From an uncultured delta proteobacterium (GTDB lineage: Bacteria > Desulfobacterota > Desulfobulbia > Desulfobulbales > Desulfocapsaceae), in contig CAIUQR010000142.1 in assembly GCA_903901335.1 (NCBI GenBank), positions 1 through 64,000 on the forward strand: a stretch of DNA of 64,000 bases, read 5' to 3'. Below are positions 29,665-37,789 of this stretch, piece after piece. The notes below the pieces were generated by a model. It saw nothing but the letters and a program-made list of their open reading frames with translations. It had not been told where the DNA came from and did not search any database. The position numbers and the translations under genes are program-made. How positions within the stretch are numbered: position 1 is the first letter of the stretch; the number at the start of each line of letters is the position of its first letter.

Positions 29665-29742
29665 TACTTGATAACGTCGCACAAGGTTATGCCCCGGCAA
29701 AGTGCGGGGGCGTGGGCCGGCATCTTGTCATGGAGAGACTCA

Positions 29743-31116
29743 ATGAGAGGAAAAATCTGTTCAGGTGTTATAACGCTGCTCGTTCTAGGAGTTGTAGCGT
29801 TATCTGAAGCTCGTGTAAATTCATTGACAGGCGGAGTGGATGTTGGCTTGGACATAGATCGCCGGACTAATAGAGGTGCTGCATCCGGACAATCGAATGA
29901 TTACAATACAGTATTTACTACTCCGTCTTTTAGTTTCACAAGTAGCGATATCAAAGACGGGATAAACTTCAGGTATGCCCCCAGCTTCAGATATGACCTG
30001 AATGGCAAGGGGACCAATGTAGATCAAAACCTGAATCTCTCTGTTCAGAGACTGCTGACCAAGGTATGGCAGATAAGGATCAGTGAACTTTATGTAAATG
30101 CCGACGACTCATCGCTGACATCAACACCCCCATCCACTGCAAATAATCCACAGACCCCCACCAATACCACCACCGACCAGATTTCAAACGAGCTTGGTCG
30201 TCGGCGGTTCTCGACAAACAATGCCTCTTTGACGTCAGATTATACCTATCTGCAGGACAGTGTCGTTTCTCTCGGGTATACATATTCGCTATTGAGAAAT
30301 GATGGTGCCGGTACATTGGGGTTTCAGGATTACGATAAGCATAGCGGCCTGCTCTCCGTTTCCTATCGGTTCAACCCTGAATGGAAAACGACCGTCGGCG
30401 GACAGTATGTTAGAGGCCTCTATGAAACACAGAGTACTCCAACTCTTGGCGCCCAAAGCGACCTGTCGGAATATCATGGTGACATGAGTCTTGAATCATT
30501 TGTGTTCTCGAAAAATATCCTCTCCCTGTCGTATGGATATGTCGGCACGAGATATGATGACCCAACTCGGAAGGACAGCGATATTCACAATACGACAGTT
30601 GGCTGGAAACGCGAGATTTCCCCCCATTTGAATGCCGATATAGGTGCTGGGCCTTCCTACGTGAAGACAGATGGTCAGGATGCCACGTGGGGCTATAATG
30701 CCCATGCAAACGTGAATTATATGATTGAGCACGGCAGGTTCGGTATTGGTGTGGCAAAGACCTACAGTCAGGATAATTTTACCGGAACAAGCACCGGCGG
30801 CACTATCGATTCCTGGACGGCAAAGGGAGATTTTAATTATCAACTCTACGAAAAGCTCTCAACCGGTGTGTTTGCCTCCTATGCGGATCAAAACCGTCAA
30901 AATGCTGTGGTCGGTACGAGCCACAGCACTATATCCTATAAGGAAAAAGTATCTTCAACGGGCATAAACATGAACTACAGCTTCTGGCGCTGGTACACCT
31001 TGAGCATCGGGTATACTTTTTCTCGCCAGGAAGCTGAGAGTACTCTTGTAAACTCTTTCGATGATAATCGTGTTTATATGACGATTGGGGCTCAGAAGGA
31101 ATTGTTTCGGTGGTGA
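29743..31116 (+). CDS. EPS-locus outer-membrane beta-barrel protein
   Basis: A 457-residue protein with an N-terminal signal peptide and repeated amphipathic strands (alternating aromatic and polar residues, e.g. SLGYTYSLLRND, YTLSIGYTFSRQE) ending in an aromatic-terminated strand (ELFRW). This fits the TIGR03016-type beta-barrel proteins of exosortase-A loci, possibly the outer-membrane pore. It is preceded by GGAGAG, 78 bases after the Wza-like gene. Specific family assignment is tentative. Confidence 0.7.
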   Translation: MRGKICSGVITLLVLGVVALSEARVNSLTGGVDVGLDIDRRTNRGAASGQSNDYNTVFTTPSFSFTSSDIKDGINFRYAPSFRYDLNGKGTNVDQNLNLSVQRLLTKVWQIRISELYVNADDSSLTSTPPSTANNPQTPTNTTTDQISNELGRRRFSTNNASLTSDYTYLQDSVVSLGYTYSLLRNDGAGTLGFQDYDKHSGLLSVSYRFNPEWKTTVGGQYVRGLYETQSTPTLGAQSDLSEYHGDMSLESFVFSKNILSLSYGYVGTRYDDPTRKDSDIHNTTVGWKREISPHLNADIGAGPSYVKTDGQDATWGYNAHANVNYMIEHGRFGIGVAKTYSQDNFTGTSTGGTIDSWTAKGDFNYQLYEKLSTGVFASYADQNRQNAVVGTSHSTISYKEKVSSTGINMNYSFWRWYTLSIGYTFSRQEAESTLVNSFDDNRVYMTIGAQKELFRW

Positions 31117-31390
31117 CGTGTTTAAAAAACATAAAAAAGCATCGAGAAAAGTGCCCGCAATCATGGTATCTGATCGATCCGCGTCTTTGGATCGTTTGCA
31201 CGGGGAGAAGAAAATGGAGAGAGCGACATTGACCTTCTCGTCGAACTGGAACCAAATTTTTCTCTTTGGATATCATCTCGCTGAAATACGAAATTGAAGA
31301 TTTGACTGGACGCAAAGTTGATGTGGTCACTCCGGCAGGAATATCACCTTACCTGGTAGAACAGATAACTAAGGAAGCAGTTCCAGTATG
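31117..31390 (+). pseudogene. MntA-type nucleotidyltransferase antitoxin, broken copy
   Basis: Strong nucleotide similarity to the intact mntA gene at 35194-35481. Reading frame is lost by two single-base deletions, one in the poly-A tract near 31133 and one near 31255-31265. The downstream hepT copy is also broken. The intact copy encodes GSFARGEE...SDIDLLVE, which here is interrupted by the frameshift. Confidence 0.8.
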
Positions 31391-31671
31391 AAAACAGACA
31401 TAGTCTACCTCCGCCATATATTGGACTCCATAGCGAAAATTGAATCGTATGCAGTTGTTGGGAGAGAGGAATTCTTGGCTGTATCCCATTGGCAGGATGC
31501 GATCATAAGAAATATTGAAGTAAGAGAAGAGGCCACCAAACGACTCAGCAAAACGCTCAAGGAACAGTATCCTGAAGTTCCATGGAGAAATGTTGAGGCT
31601 TAAGAGATGCACTTATCCACGACTATATGGGAGTTGATTTGGAATTCGTGAGGAATGTTGTTGTAAATTGA
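31388..31671 (+). pseudogene. HepT-type HEPN toxin, frameshifted copy
   Basis: The reading frame begins MKTDIVYLRHILDSIAKIES, keeps the internal WQDAIIRNIEV segment, then hits a stop at about 31603 after a one-base loss. The true frame resumes as LRDALIHDYMGVDLEF and ends at 31671. The HEPN RNase motif (R-x4-H) lies beyond the frameshift, so the toxin should be dead. Compare 35478-35674, where a different deletion inactivates hepT. Confidence 0.8.
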
Positions 31672-31849
31672 TCTACCATCACTCAAGACGCAAATATCTG
31701 TTATTATAGAAAATGTTTGATAAACAGTATTGGGGAAAACGGATATTCCTGATATTTGAGCAGGCGTTTCGGGGATAAACGGCGCGACTGAATCACCCCC
31801 CCTTTTTTTCTTTCTCGAAAGCAATCAACCATTGAAGATATCCCAACCG
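31604..31849. other. Spacer with HepT tail and unrecognised sequence
   Basis: Contains the displaced end of the hepT copy up to 31671. The rest (to 31849) includes runs of C and T near 31795-31810; no gene or IS end was recognised. Confidence 0.4.
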
Positions 31850-32137
31850 TCACCGATCCTGCCAATATGTCGGTCTGCGATGTTGATGGGCTACTGCGAT
31901 GATGAAAACATGATCATTTTCAATAGAGTAGAGGATTTTGTAGGGAAATATATGGAGCAAACATTTTCGTATTTCACCACGCTCAATTGACCAGGCTATT
32001 GGAAACTCGGAGATCCTTCCTGCTGCTTTTCTGGCTTCTTCCTTGAATTTTATGCCAAGACCTGGCATTTCGACCTCATAGAAGTTACAGGCGTCATCCA
32101 ATTCGATTTTTGCGGTTTCAGAAAAAACGATTTTCAT
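31850..32137 (-). CDS. ParE/RelE-superfamily toxin
   Basis: A 95-residue protein of the ParE/RelE toxin superfamily, starting MKIVFSETAKIELDDACNFYE with later RKCLLHIFPYKILYSIEN and HQHRRPTYW. Its start overlaps the antitoxin stop by four bases (ATGA type), the classic TA arrangement. Members are gyrase poisons (ParE) or mRNA interferases (RelE); the sequence does not decide which. Confidence 0.85.
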   Translation of the reverse strand: MKIVFSETAKIELDDACNFYEVEMPGLGIKFKEEARKAAGRISEFPIAWSIERGEIRKCLLHIFPYKILYSIENDHVFIIAVAHQHRRPTYWQDR

Positions 32138-32343
32138 TTTGTTGAAGGAAAAATTCTTTCCATCGGAATGCCTTTCAATTTCCCCTCTCTATAGGCCAGC
32201 AGTCTCCTCTCCGCTTCGTCTGCCCATAAGGTATCCAACTCATGGTCAGGTTCATCAAGGCTTTTGAGCAAGCCTTCAACAATAATAAACTTCTCTGCCG
32301 GGTCAAGGTTCAACGCTTCTTTAAGAATATCTTTGCTGTGCAT
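32134..32343 (-). CDS. Addiction-module antitoxin (Unstab_antitox-like)
   Basis: A 69-residue antitoxin starting MHSKDILKEALNLDPAEKFI, matching the family that pairs with ParE/RelE toxins. Lengthening to 32448 is possible but unlikely. It is translationally coupled to the toxin gene that follows and lies immediately downstream (on the minus strand) of ugd. Confidence 0.8.
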   Translation of the reverse strand: MHSKDILKEALNLDPAEKFIIVEGLLKSLDEPDHELDTLWADEAERRLLAYREGKLKGIPMERIFPSTK

Positions 32344-32469
32344 GAACGCCCTCTTTTTTTTATTCTTGAAAATCTCCATCGATCTTTCAATGAGAAATTG
32401 TACCACAGATTTTGAAAAATCCCAATGCCGCTGACATGCAGCTAACAATTACGCGAACAGTCTGAGGGA

Positions 32470-33780
32470 TCAACCCCTGCCGTTCCCGAAATAGACAAAG
32501 CCCATCTCTCTCAATCTATTGGGCTCATAGACATTGCGCAGATCGACAAAGACCGGGCTTTTCATCCGGCCCATGACCTCTTTTAAATCCAAGGCCCGGT
32601 ACTGGTTCCATTCCGTCAAAAGAATGATGGCATCAGCACCGGTAAAAACTTCGTAAGGGTTGTCGACATAGGTAATCCCCTCGGGCAGGTACTTCGCCGC
32701 CTCTTTCATACCCTGCGGATCATGGGCGATGATTCGGGCTCCCTTCTCCATAAGGGCCGGCAAAATCGTCAGGGCCGGCGCTTCCCGCATATCGTCCGTT
32801 TCCGGTTTAAACGTGAGGCCGAGCACCCCAATGATCTTACCCGCTTCACTACCACCCACCGCGTCACGGATTTTTTTCACCATCCGTGCTTTCTGCGCAG
32901 CATTGGCCTCCACCGCCGATTCCACAATGCGGGCGCTTACCCCGTACTCCTGAACGGTGCGGAGAAGCGCAACGGTATCCTTCGGAAAACAGGAACCGCC
33001 GTAGCCAGGACCCGGATGCAGAAATTTCTTCCCTATCCTGCCATCGAGCCCGATGGCCTTGGCAAGGGCAATAGCATCGGCCCCCACCGCCTCACAGATG
33101 TTGGCCATCTCGTTTATGAAACTTATCTTTACCGCCAGAAAGGCGTTGGCTGCATACTTGATAAGTTCTGCTGTCTCGATACCGGTGACAACAATGGGTG
33201 TCTCGATCAGATACAACGGGCTGTATATCTCCCGCAGAACTGCTGCTGCTCGTTCGTTTTCCACGCCGATGACCACCCTATCAGGCCGCATGAAATCTCC
33301 AATTGCAGCCCCTTCCCGCAAAAATTCAGGATTTGAAGCCACATCGAAATCGGCTGTCGGGTTCGTCTCACGAATAATGCGGGAGACCTGCCGGGCAGTA
33401 CCAATCGGCACCGTGCTTTTATCGACCACCACCGTGTACCCGGCCAGATAGGGGGCCAGCTCCTTGACCGCTGCGTAAATATAGCTGAGATCGGCGTAGC
33501 CATCGCCGCGCCGGGTTGACGGTGTACCCACGGCAATAAAAACGGCCTCGGCCCTCGGCACTGCCTCGCTCAGGTCGGTGGTGAAGCGGAGCCTGCCGCC
33601 GGACACGTTCTTAGCCACCAGATCGGCCAGACCGGGCTCGTAAATCGGGATCTGCCCTTGGCAAAGCGTCGCAATCTTGGCCGCGTCGTTATCGACACAG
33701 ACGACCTCATGTCCGAACTCGGAAAGACAGGTTCCACTCACGATGCCGACGTAACCCGCCCCAATAATAGTGATTTTCAT
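32470..33780 (-). CDS. ugd: UDP-glucose 6-dehydrogenase
   Basis: A 436-residue enzyme oxidising UDP-glucose to UDP-glucuronate, a common EPS precursor. NAD-binding GAGYVG at the start and the catalytic cysteine in GPGYGGSCFPKDT are present. I use the ATG at 33780 (MKITIIGAGYVG); the frame stays open far upstream with non-family sequence. It sits alone on the minus strand within the TA island, unlike the main EPS genes. Confidence 0.95.
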   Translation of the reverse strand: MKITIIGAGYVGIVSGTCLSEFGHEVVCVDNDAAKIATLCQGQIPIYEPGLADLVAKNVSGGRLRFTTDLSEAVPRAEAVFIAVGTPSTRRGDGYADLSYIYAAVKELAPYLAGYTVVVDKSTVPIGTARQVSRIIRETNPTADFDVASNPEFLREGAAIGDFMRPDRVVIGVENERAAAVLREIYSPLYLIETPIVVTGIETAELIKYAANAFLAVKISFINEMANICEAVGADAIALAKAIGLDGRIGKKFLHPGPGYGGSCFPKDTVALLRTVQEYGVSARIVESAVEANAAQKARMVKKIRDAVGGSEAGKIIGVLGLTFKPETDDMREAPALTILPALMEKGARIIAHDPQGMKEAAKYLPEGITYVDNPYEVFTGADAIILLTEWNQYRALDLKEVMGRMKSPVFVDLRNVYEPNRLREMGFVYFGNGRG

Positions 33781-33901
33781 TATAATTATCCTCAATTGAG
33801 CGATGTGGTGAATTCCGAGAAATTTGATAGTTTGTGTCAGTTTAGCCGAATACGACCTGCTCGTCAATGTTACTGCTGACGGAGTGAAAAAGGGAAAAGG
33901 A

Positions 33902-33935
33902 TTGCAATATTCTCTGGCGTGAATTACAATGTAAT
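33902..33935 (+). promoter_or_regulatory. relB/yafQ promoter with operator on the -10
   Basis: -35 TTGCAA (33902-33907), 17-base spacer, -10 TACAAT (33925-33930). The perfect inverted repeat ATTACA-A-TGTAAT (33923-33935) covers the -10, the usual place for autoregulation by a RelB/DinJ-type antitoxin. Confidence 0.65.
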
Positions 33936-33958
33936 ACAGAACACACAAGGAGATAATC

Positions 33959-34222
33959 ATGGCTGCAAATTCACTCGTACAGGCCCGTATCGACAGTGCC
34001 GTGAAGAAAGAAGCCGCCGCCGTACTGGCCGCGATAGGTTTAACCGTGTCGGACGCGGTACGCCTTTTGTTAACCAAGGTCGCACAGGAAAAAGCGCTCC
34101 CGTTCGAGCCGCTGATTCCCAATGCAACCACCATTGAGGCAATGAAAGAGGGGCGCAAGGGTCGCCTGCCTCGGTTCAACGGCGTTGAGGATCTGATGGC
34201 CGATCTGCATGCGGACGATTGA
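33959..34222 (+). CDS. RelB/DinJ-family antitoxin
   Basis: An 87-residue protein with an N-terminal ribbon-helix-helix-type segment (NSLVQARIDSAVKKEAAAVL) and GLTVSDAVRLLLTKVA, matching DinJ/RelB. AAGGAG precedes the ATG. Its 3' end overlaps the yafQ-type toxin gene by 14 bases. A 3' fragment of a second copy is at 37715-37768. Confidence 0.9.
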   Translation: MAANSLVQARIDSAVKKEAAAVLAAIGLTVSDAVRLLLTKVAQEKALPFEPLIPNATTIEAMKEGRKGRLPRFNGVEDLMADLHADD

Positions 34223-34490
34223 GCGCACAGGCCAGTTCAAACGTGATTACAAGCGCGAAGCCAAAGGAAAACACCGGACGACACTTGACGTCGATCTGAT
34301 TCCCGTACTGGTAGCCTTGGCGAACAATCAGCCGCTGGAACCACGCCACCGCGACCACACCTTAACTGGAGAATGGAAGGATTACCGTGATTGCCACGTC
34401 AAGCCGGACCTTGTCTTGATCTACCAGCTGCCCGACGCCGATACATTGCGGCTTGTCCGTTTGGGATCGCATTCCAAACTCGGCTTATGA
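34209..34490 (+). CDS. YafQ-family mRNA interferase toxin
   Basis: A 93-residue toxin starting MRTIERTGQFKRDYKREAKG, with LEPRHRDHTLTGEWKDYRDC and a C-terminal RLVRLGSHSKLGL. Conserved catalytic His and Asp residues of the YafQ family are present. Family members cleave mRNA on the ribosome. It overlaps the antitoxin gene upstream. The pair looks intact. Confidence 0.88.
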   Translation: MRTIERTGQFKRDYKREAKGKHRTTLDVDLIPVLVALANNQPLEPRHRDHTLTGEWKDYRDCHVKPDLVLIYQLPDADTLRLVRLGSHSKLGL

Positions 34491-34570
34491 TAGTTTTGAC
34501 CCTCCTTGACGATCTCAACCAACATTGCCGGACCAGAATGGCCAGCCACAATTGAGCAGACTGCATATCC

Positions 34571-34590
34571 ACTTATTTTATTTCTAAGGG
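34571..34590. repeat. 20-base sequence repeated at 37787-37806
   Basis: ACTTATTTTATTTCTAAGGG is identical in both places. At the second site it directly follows a yafQ 5' fragment, marking a deletion junction in a duplicated cassette. Confidence 0.7.
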
Positions 34591-34619
34591 GCGTTCTCCA
34601 TTTTAACCACATGGCGAAC

Positions 34620-34668
34620 TTGACAATTTCCTCCATTTTTATTAGAGTTAATAAAAATGGAGGAAATT
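34620..34668 (+). promoter_or_regulatory. Promoter with a 20-base perfect inverted repeat operator
   Basis: -35 TTGACA (34620-34625), 17-base spacer and -10 TAGAGT (34643-34648). The inverted repeat spans 34625-34668: arm 34625-34644 pairs perfectly with 34649-34668 across GAGT. It covers the -10, the likely start site and the ribosome binding site (GGAGG at 34659-34663). An autorepressing RHH antitoxin is the obvious ligand. Confidence 0.65.
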
Positions 34669-34670
34669 AT

Positions 34671-34904
34671 ATGGCCCACATGCATTCTGTCCAGCTACCG
34701 GACGACATATCCGTACGCTTGACCACATTGGCCAAAGCTACCAAAAGGACAAAAAGTTTTTTTCTTCGGGAAGCTCTTGAAAGATCTCTTGAGGATCTCG
34801 AAGACGCCTATTTGGCTGAAACTGCCTATGAAGAGTTTTTGAAGAGCGGTAAGGATCCGATCCCGCTCGAGAACGTGGAGATAGATCTTGACTTGGCAGA
34901 TTAG
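34671..34904 (+). CDS. RHH-type antitoxin of a RelE-like toxin
   Basis: A 77-residue protein starting MAHMHSVQLPDDISVRLTTL, with a ribbon-helix-helix beginning and RTKSFFLREALERSLEDLEDAYLAE, typical of antitoxins paired with RelE/ParE toxins. ATG 34671 follows GGAGG in the operator arm. Its stop overlaps the toxin start at 34888. Confidence 0.87.
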   Translation: MAHMHSVQLPDDISVRLTTLAKATKRTKSFFLREALERSLEDLEDAYLAETAYEEFLKSGKDPIPLENVEIDLDLAD

Positions 34905-35154
34905 TTTTACCCCTGAGGCTGAAAAAGAATTAGCCAGGTTGGGAGCTCCGGCAGCCAAGAAGATCATTGAATATCTGAAAGAACGTGTTGGACCGGATCC
35001 TAAGGCCTTGGGAGGACAGCTCAAAGGCAATCTCAGAGAGTTTTGGCGATGGCGTGTTAGCGAGTATCGGGTATTGGCCAAGATAGAGGACGACGCGATG
35101 CTTGTCATTGTTGTCAAAGTCGGTCACCGGCGAAAGATCTACGGCGGACATTGA
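34888..35154 (+). CDS. RelE/ParE-superfamily toxin
   Basis: An 88-residue toxin starting MTWQISFTPEAEKELARLGA, with FWRWRVSEYRVLAKIEDD and a C-terminal VKVGHRRKIYGGH, the classic RelE family shape. The pair with the upstream RHH antitoxin looks complete. Confidence 0.9.
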   Translation: MTWQISFTPEAEKELARLGAPAAKKIIEYLKERVGPDPKALGGQLKGNLREFWRWRVSEYRVLAKIEDDAMLVIVVKVGHRRKIYGGH

Positions 35155-35193
35155 AGCACTGATCAAACGAACGGTCTTCAAAAAAGGCAAACC

Positions 35194-35481
35194 ATGCAAA
35201 GCAATCTTTTGAAGAAGCATAAAAAAAACATTGAGGAAAGTGCCCGCAATCATGGGATCAGGTCGATTCGTGTTTTTGGTTCGTTCGCACGGGGAGAAGA
35301 AAATGAAGAGAGTGATATTGATCTTCTCGTCGAACTGGAGCCCAACCGTTCTCTTTTTGATATCATTTCGCTTAAATACGACATAGAAGATTTGACCGGA
35401 CGCAGGGTAGACGTGGTCACTACGGGAGGAATATCTCCTTACTTGGTTGATCAAATAACCAAGGAAGCCGTTCCCTTATGA
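35194..35481 (+). CDS. MntA-type nucleotidyltransferase antitoxin (intact)
   Basis: A 95-residue minimal nucleotidyltransferase with the catalytic motif GSFARGEENEESDIDLLVE. MntA enzymes AMPylate HepT-type HEPN toxins to neutralise them. This copy is intact, but its HepT partner downstream is broken (35478-35674), and another mntA/hepT pair at 31.1-31.7 kb is also broken. It overlaps the hepT remnant by four bases. Confidence 0.88.
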   Translation: MQSNLLKKHKKNIEESARNHGIRSIRVFGSFARGEENEESDIDLLVELEPNRSLFDIISLKYDIEDLTGRRVDVVTTGGISPYLVDQITKEAVPL

Positions 35482-35674
35482 AAACCGACACAGTCTACCT
35501 CCGCCACATAATTGACGCCATAACGAAAATTGAATCGTACGCATGTGTCGGGAAGGAGGAATTTATATCCACGGTGTTCCGTGGAGAAATATTGCAGTCC
35601 TAAGAGATGTGCTCATCCACGACTATATGGGAGTTGACCTGGAATCCATCTGGATAAGTTTTGCGGCATTTTAA
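35478..35674 (+). pseudogene. HepT-type HEPN toxin, internally deleted copy
   Basis: Starts MKTDTVYLRHIIDAITKIES as in the other copy, then loses about 90 bases (the WQDAIIRNIEV segment) after KEEF and shifts frame. The HEPN motif LRDVLIHDY is still present in the DNA but out of frame. The nucleotidyltransferase antitoxin just upstream is intact. Confidence 0.82.
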
Positions 35675-35865
35675 TGATTGGATTTGGTTCACATACACTG
35701 CAACCGGTGGAAGCGATTATTATTTTTCCTGAAACTGCTTGATTGTTCGCTTTTGTAAATAATAACGATGCGATATTTATGATGGTGTGCCTTAAAAGAC
35801 TGGCGGGTCAAAGCCATGTCCTTTAGCCCTGCCCGCCCGACGATAATGGCTGAGTGTTGTAGCTA

Positions 35866-35894
35866 TTGACAACATGTCATGTTGTTGTTAAATT
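35866..35894 (+). promoter_or_regulatory. TumE promoter with operator between -35 and -10
   Basis: -35 TTGACA (35866-35871), exactly 17 bases, -10 TAAATT (35889-35894). The inverted repeat ACAACATG-T-CATGTTGT (35869-35885) fills the space. The start site would fall at about 35901, next to the ATG at 35902, so the mRNA may be leaderless. Confidence 0.6.
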
Positions 35895-35901
35895 CATCAA
35901 C

Positions 35902-36183
35902 ATGAAGGCACAAATAATACTCAACCAACGTCAACCGATCTCTGAAAACGCCTTCGTTGAAATGGTGGTGTGGAGAGTCCCGTCACCCATTTCTGGGAGT
36001 GATCATGGTTTCAAATATCGACTTGCCCTTGTTGTGAACGGCTCCTGCGTATTTCGCTACGATAACGAAGTGGGTAAAGGCGACCACAAACACATGGGCG
36101 AGCACGAAATTCCCTACATTTTCACTACTCCCCAGGCCTTGTTGAATGATTTCTGGAACGACGTGGATAATTGGAGGCTATAA
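35902..36183 (+). CDS. TumE-like (DUF6516) toxin
   Basis: A 93-residue protein beginning MKAQIILNQRQPISENAFVE, with FKYRLALVV, RYDNEVGKGDHKH and an N-to-C pattern matching the DUF6516/TumE toxins. ATG 35902 is preferred over a longer TTG start at 35866 that would lie in the promoter. The following gene starts two bases after its stop. Name is from family memory; the GKGDHKH motif is the strongest clue. Confidence 0.72.
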   Translation: MKAQIILNQRQPISENAFVEMVVWRVPSPISGSDHGFKYRLALVVNGSCVFRYDNEVGKGDHKHMGEHEIPYIFTTPQALLNDFWNDVDNWRL

Positions 36184-36184
36184 A

Positions 36185-36526
36185 ATGCGTACTTTAACTC
36201 TGGAAATTTCTTCCCGTGAAAAAATAAACAAACGATTTTTGCAAGCGTTTGAGGGTGAATCTCAAGGAGAATTTATAAGCTTCGCGTCGCCCGCACTCCT
36301 TTTCAAAATTCTCTCGGGCAAGCGTTGGGAGTTGCTAAAAATCATGACTGGCGCAGGGCCAATGACAATTCGCGAGGCGGCACGCCGGATAGGACGAGAT
36401 GTAAAAGCCGTGCATAGTGATGTGCATGCGCTTTTGAATACAGGCTTATTACAAAAAACGGACAATGGGCGTATCGTCTTTCCTTTTGATGCTGTGCATG
36501 TAGATTTCATGCTGAAAGCAGCCTGA
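36185..36526 (+). CDS. TumA-like winged-helix antitoxin
   Basis: A 113-residue protein with a winged helix-turn-helix (MTIREAARRIGRDVKAVHSD) typical of HVO_A0114-like regulators that accompany DUF6516 proteins. It follows the toxin gene directly (toxin first, the reverse of most TA loci). It probably represses the promoter at 35866-35894 and neutralises the toxin. Both genes look intact. Confidence 0.7.
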   Translation: MRTLTLEISSREKINKRFLQAFEGESQGEFISFASPALLFKILSGKRWELLKIMTGAGPMTIREAARRIGRDVKAVHSDVHALLNTGLLQKTDNGRIVFPFDAVHVDFMLKAA

Positions 36527-36586
36527 CTCAAATTATTGGCTAACCAAAATTGAGATAGTAGATTATCATCCTTAGGGGGTACGGAA

Positions 36587-37345
36587 TTATGGCAAAGCTA
36601 ATCCAGATAAGGCCCGATTCGCCTCGTCGCCTTGATGGGTATTCATTTTTATCAGTTTAATTGACTCTTGCGCAAAACGTTTACCCAGCGTCTTATATCC
36701 TTCAGCAGAATAGTGCAAGCCATTCTTGATTTCCTTGCCTTCTCTGTCCTTCCCGTCGTTCAGATCATCGGTGTCCACCCAGGCTCCATGCGGGTCAGCT
36801 TCTGCAACTTCAACCTGAGCCTTACGCACCAGTGTCCAGTGAGGATATTGCTTGTTCTCAAGATCGAAATCACTAATCCGACCGATGACGAAGTTGACAT
36901 CATTGCGCCCAAGATCATTGCCGAGTTGGTTAAGCAAGCCCTTCAGACTGGCAGCGTAGACTTCGCCGTGTTGTTCAAGTGCATCTTGCTCGCCCTGCAT
37001 CCATACGAAGGTTACTGTCTGGACCTTCGTGCCCTTGATTTCCGCGCTTACTTTAGTCAGCAGGCGGTCATAGAGGTCGCCGGTTGCTTTTGGTTCATTG
37101 CCTTCCTTCGGTTTCCACTTCTTGTACCAATGTCGAATTGACTGCGAGCTATCAGCGTCTAAAATAACAATCACATTGTCTTTACCTAATTCTGATTCAA
37201 CAATAGGAGTGAAAGAAATCTCAGGCTGGAGCCCCTCCATATTCGATTGACCGGAAAGGATAAACAGGTGTTTTCCCTGTTCAGTTGCATTGACATGCGA
37301 CACTGTGACTAGCGTAAGGAGAACGAGGGCTTTCAGATACTTCAT
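36587..37345 (-). CDS. Secreted sialate-O-acetylesterase (SASA/CE6)-like esterase
   Basis: A 252-residue exported protein: signal peptide (MKYLKALVLLTLVTVSHVNA), then LFILSGQSNMEG with the catalytic Ser, WMQGEQD, and GLHYSAEG near the C-terminus with the catalytic His. These are hallmarks of SGNH/SASA-type carbohydrate esterases that remove O-acetyl groups. The start at 37345 is fixed by the signal peptide. It sits between TA modules, close to the EPS locus. Confidence 0.82.
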   Translation of the reverse strand: MKYLKALVLLTLVTVSHVNATEQGKHLFILSGQSNMEGLQPEISFTPIVESELGKDNVIVILDADSSQSIRHWYKKWKPKEGNEPKATGDLYDRLLTKVSAEIKGTKVQTVTFVWMQGEQDALEQHGEVYAASLKGLLNQLGNDLGRNDVNFVIGRISDFDLENKQYPHWTLVRKAQVEVAEADPHGAWVDTDDLNDGKDREGKEIKNGLHYSAEGYKTLGKRFAQESIKLIKMNTHQGDEANRALSGLALP

Positions 37346-37390
37346 TTTGATGTGGTCCAAGTTGCCGGATAGCATATTTTCCATTTGCTC

Positions 37391-37517
37391 ATCAGTAACT
37401 CTACTCAAACTATAACTTCTGCTGCAGGTTATTGAAGTGGCAATAGCACCAGCAAGGGTGCTGAATTTGCACTTAAAGAGTCTTTTTTGCCTCTCACGCA
37501 ATCGCATAATAAACCAG
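37391..37517. repeat. Direct repeat copy 1 (3' flank of a ydcF-like gene)
   Basis: About 127 bases nearly identical to 39427-39555. The repeat ends with the last codons of a ydcF-like gene (minus strand, stop at 37494). Confidence 0.8.
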
Positions 37518-37722
37518 CAGCTTGATATATTCGACCCAGATCGGAAAATACATCTCATAGCTATTCTCAAAGGTTGTTGCAGCATATGGAACAACCCTGA
37601 CGTCGGCAGGCAATGATCTCCTGAAGGCCAGCACTGCGCGCCGCATATGCGGTGCGGAGCTGACCACCACCAGCGTCTTTACGTCCTTGGGAAGATTTTT
37701 AGCAATGGTTCTTGCCTCGGTT
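37494..37722 (-). pseudogene. C-terminal fragment of a ydcF-like gene
   Basis: Strong nucleotide match to the 3' part of the full-length ydcF-like gene at 40337-40969, but with a different final segment (LLVYYAIA). At about 37713-37722 it switches to a relB fragment at a microhomology (CCTCGGTTCAAC is in both relB and this junction). The N-terminal half is missing. Confidence 0.85.
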
Positions 37723-37789
37723 CAACAGCGTTGAAGATCTGCTGGCCGATCTGCATGCGGACGATTGAGCGCACAGGCCAGTTCAAACT
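37715..37789 (+). pseudogene. Fragment of a relB/yafQ pair
   Basis: Matches the relB 3' end (stop at 37766-37768) and the first 11 codons of yafQ (ATG 37755) of the intact pair at 33959-34490. After MRTIERTGQFK the sequence jumps to the 20-base repeat at 37787-37806, equivalent to a sequence about 335 bases further on in the intact copy. A large internal deletion in a duplicated cassette is implied. Confidence 0.82.

Noticed and set aside
35866-35901. Longer TumE-like protein starting with TTG at 35866
   Set aside because: The TTG is part of a strong -35 element and the extra residues do not match the family.
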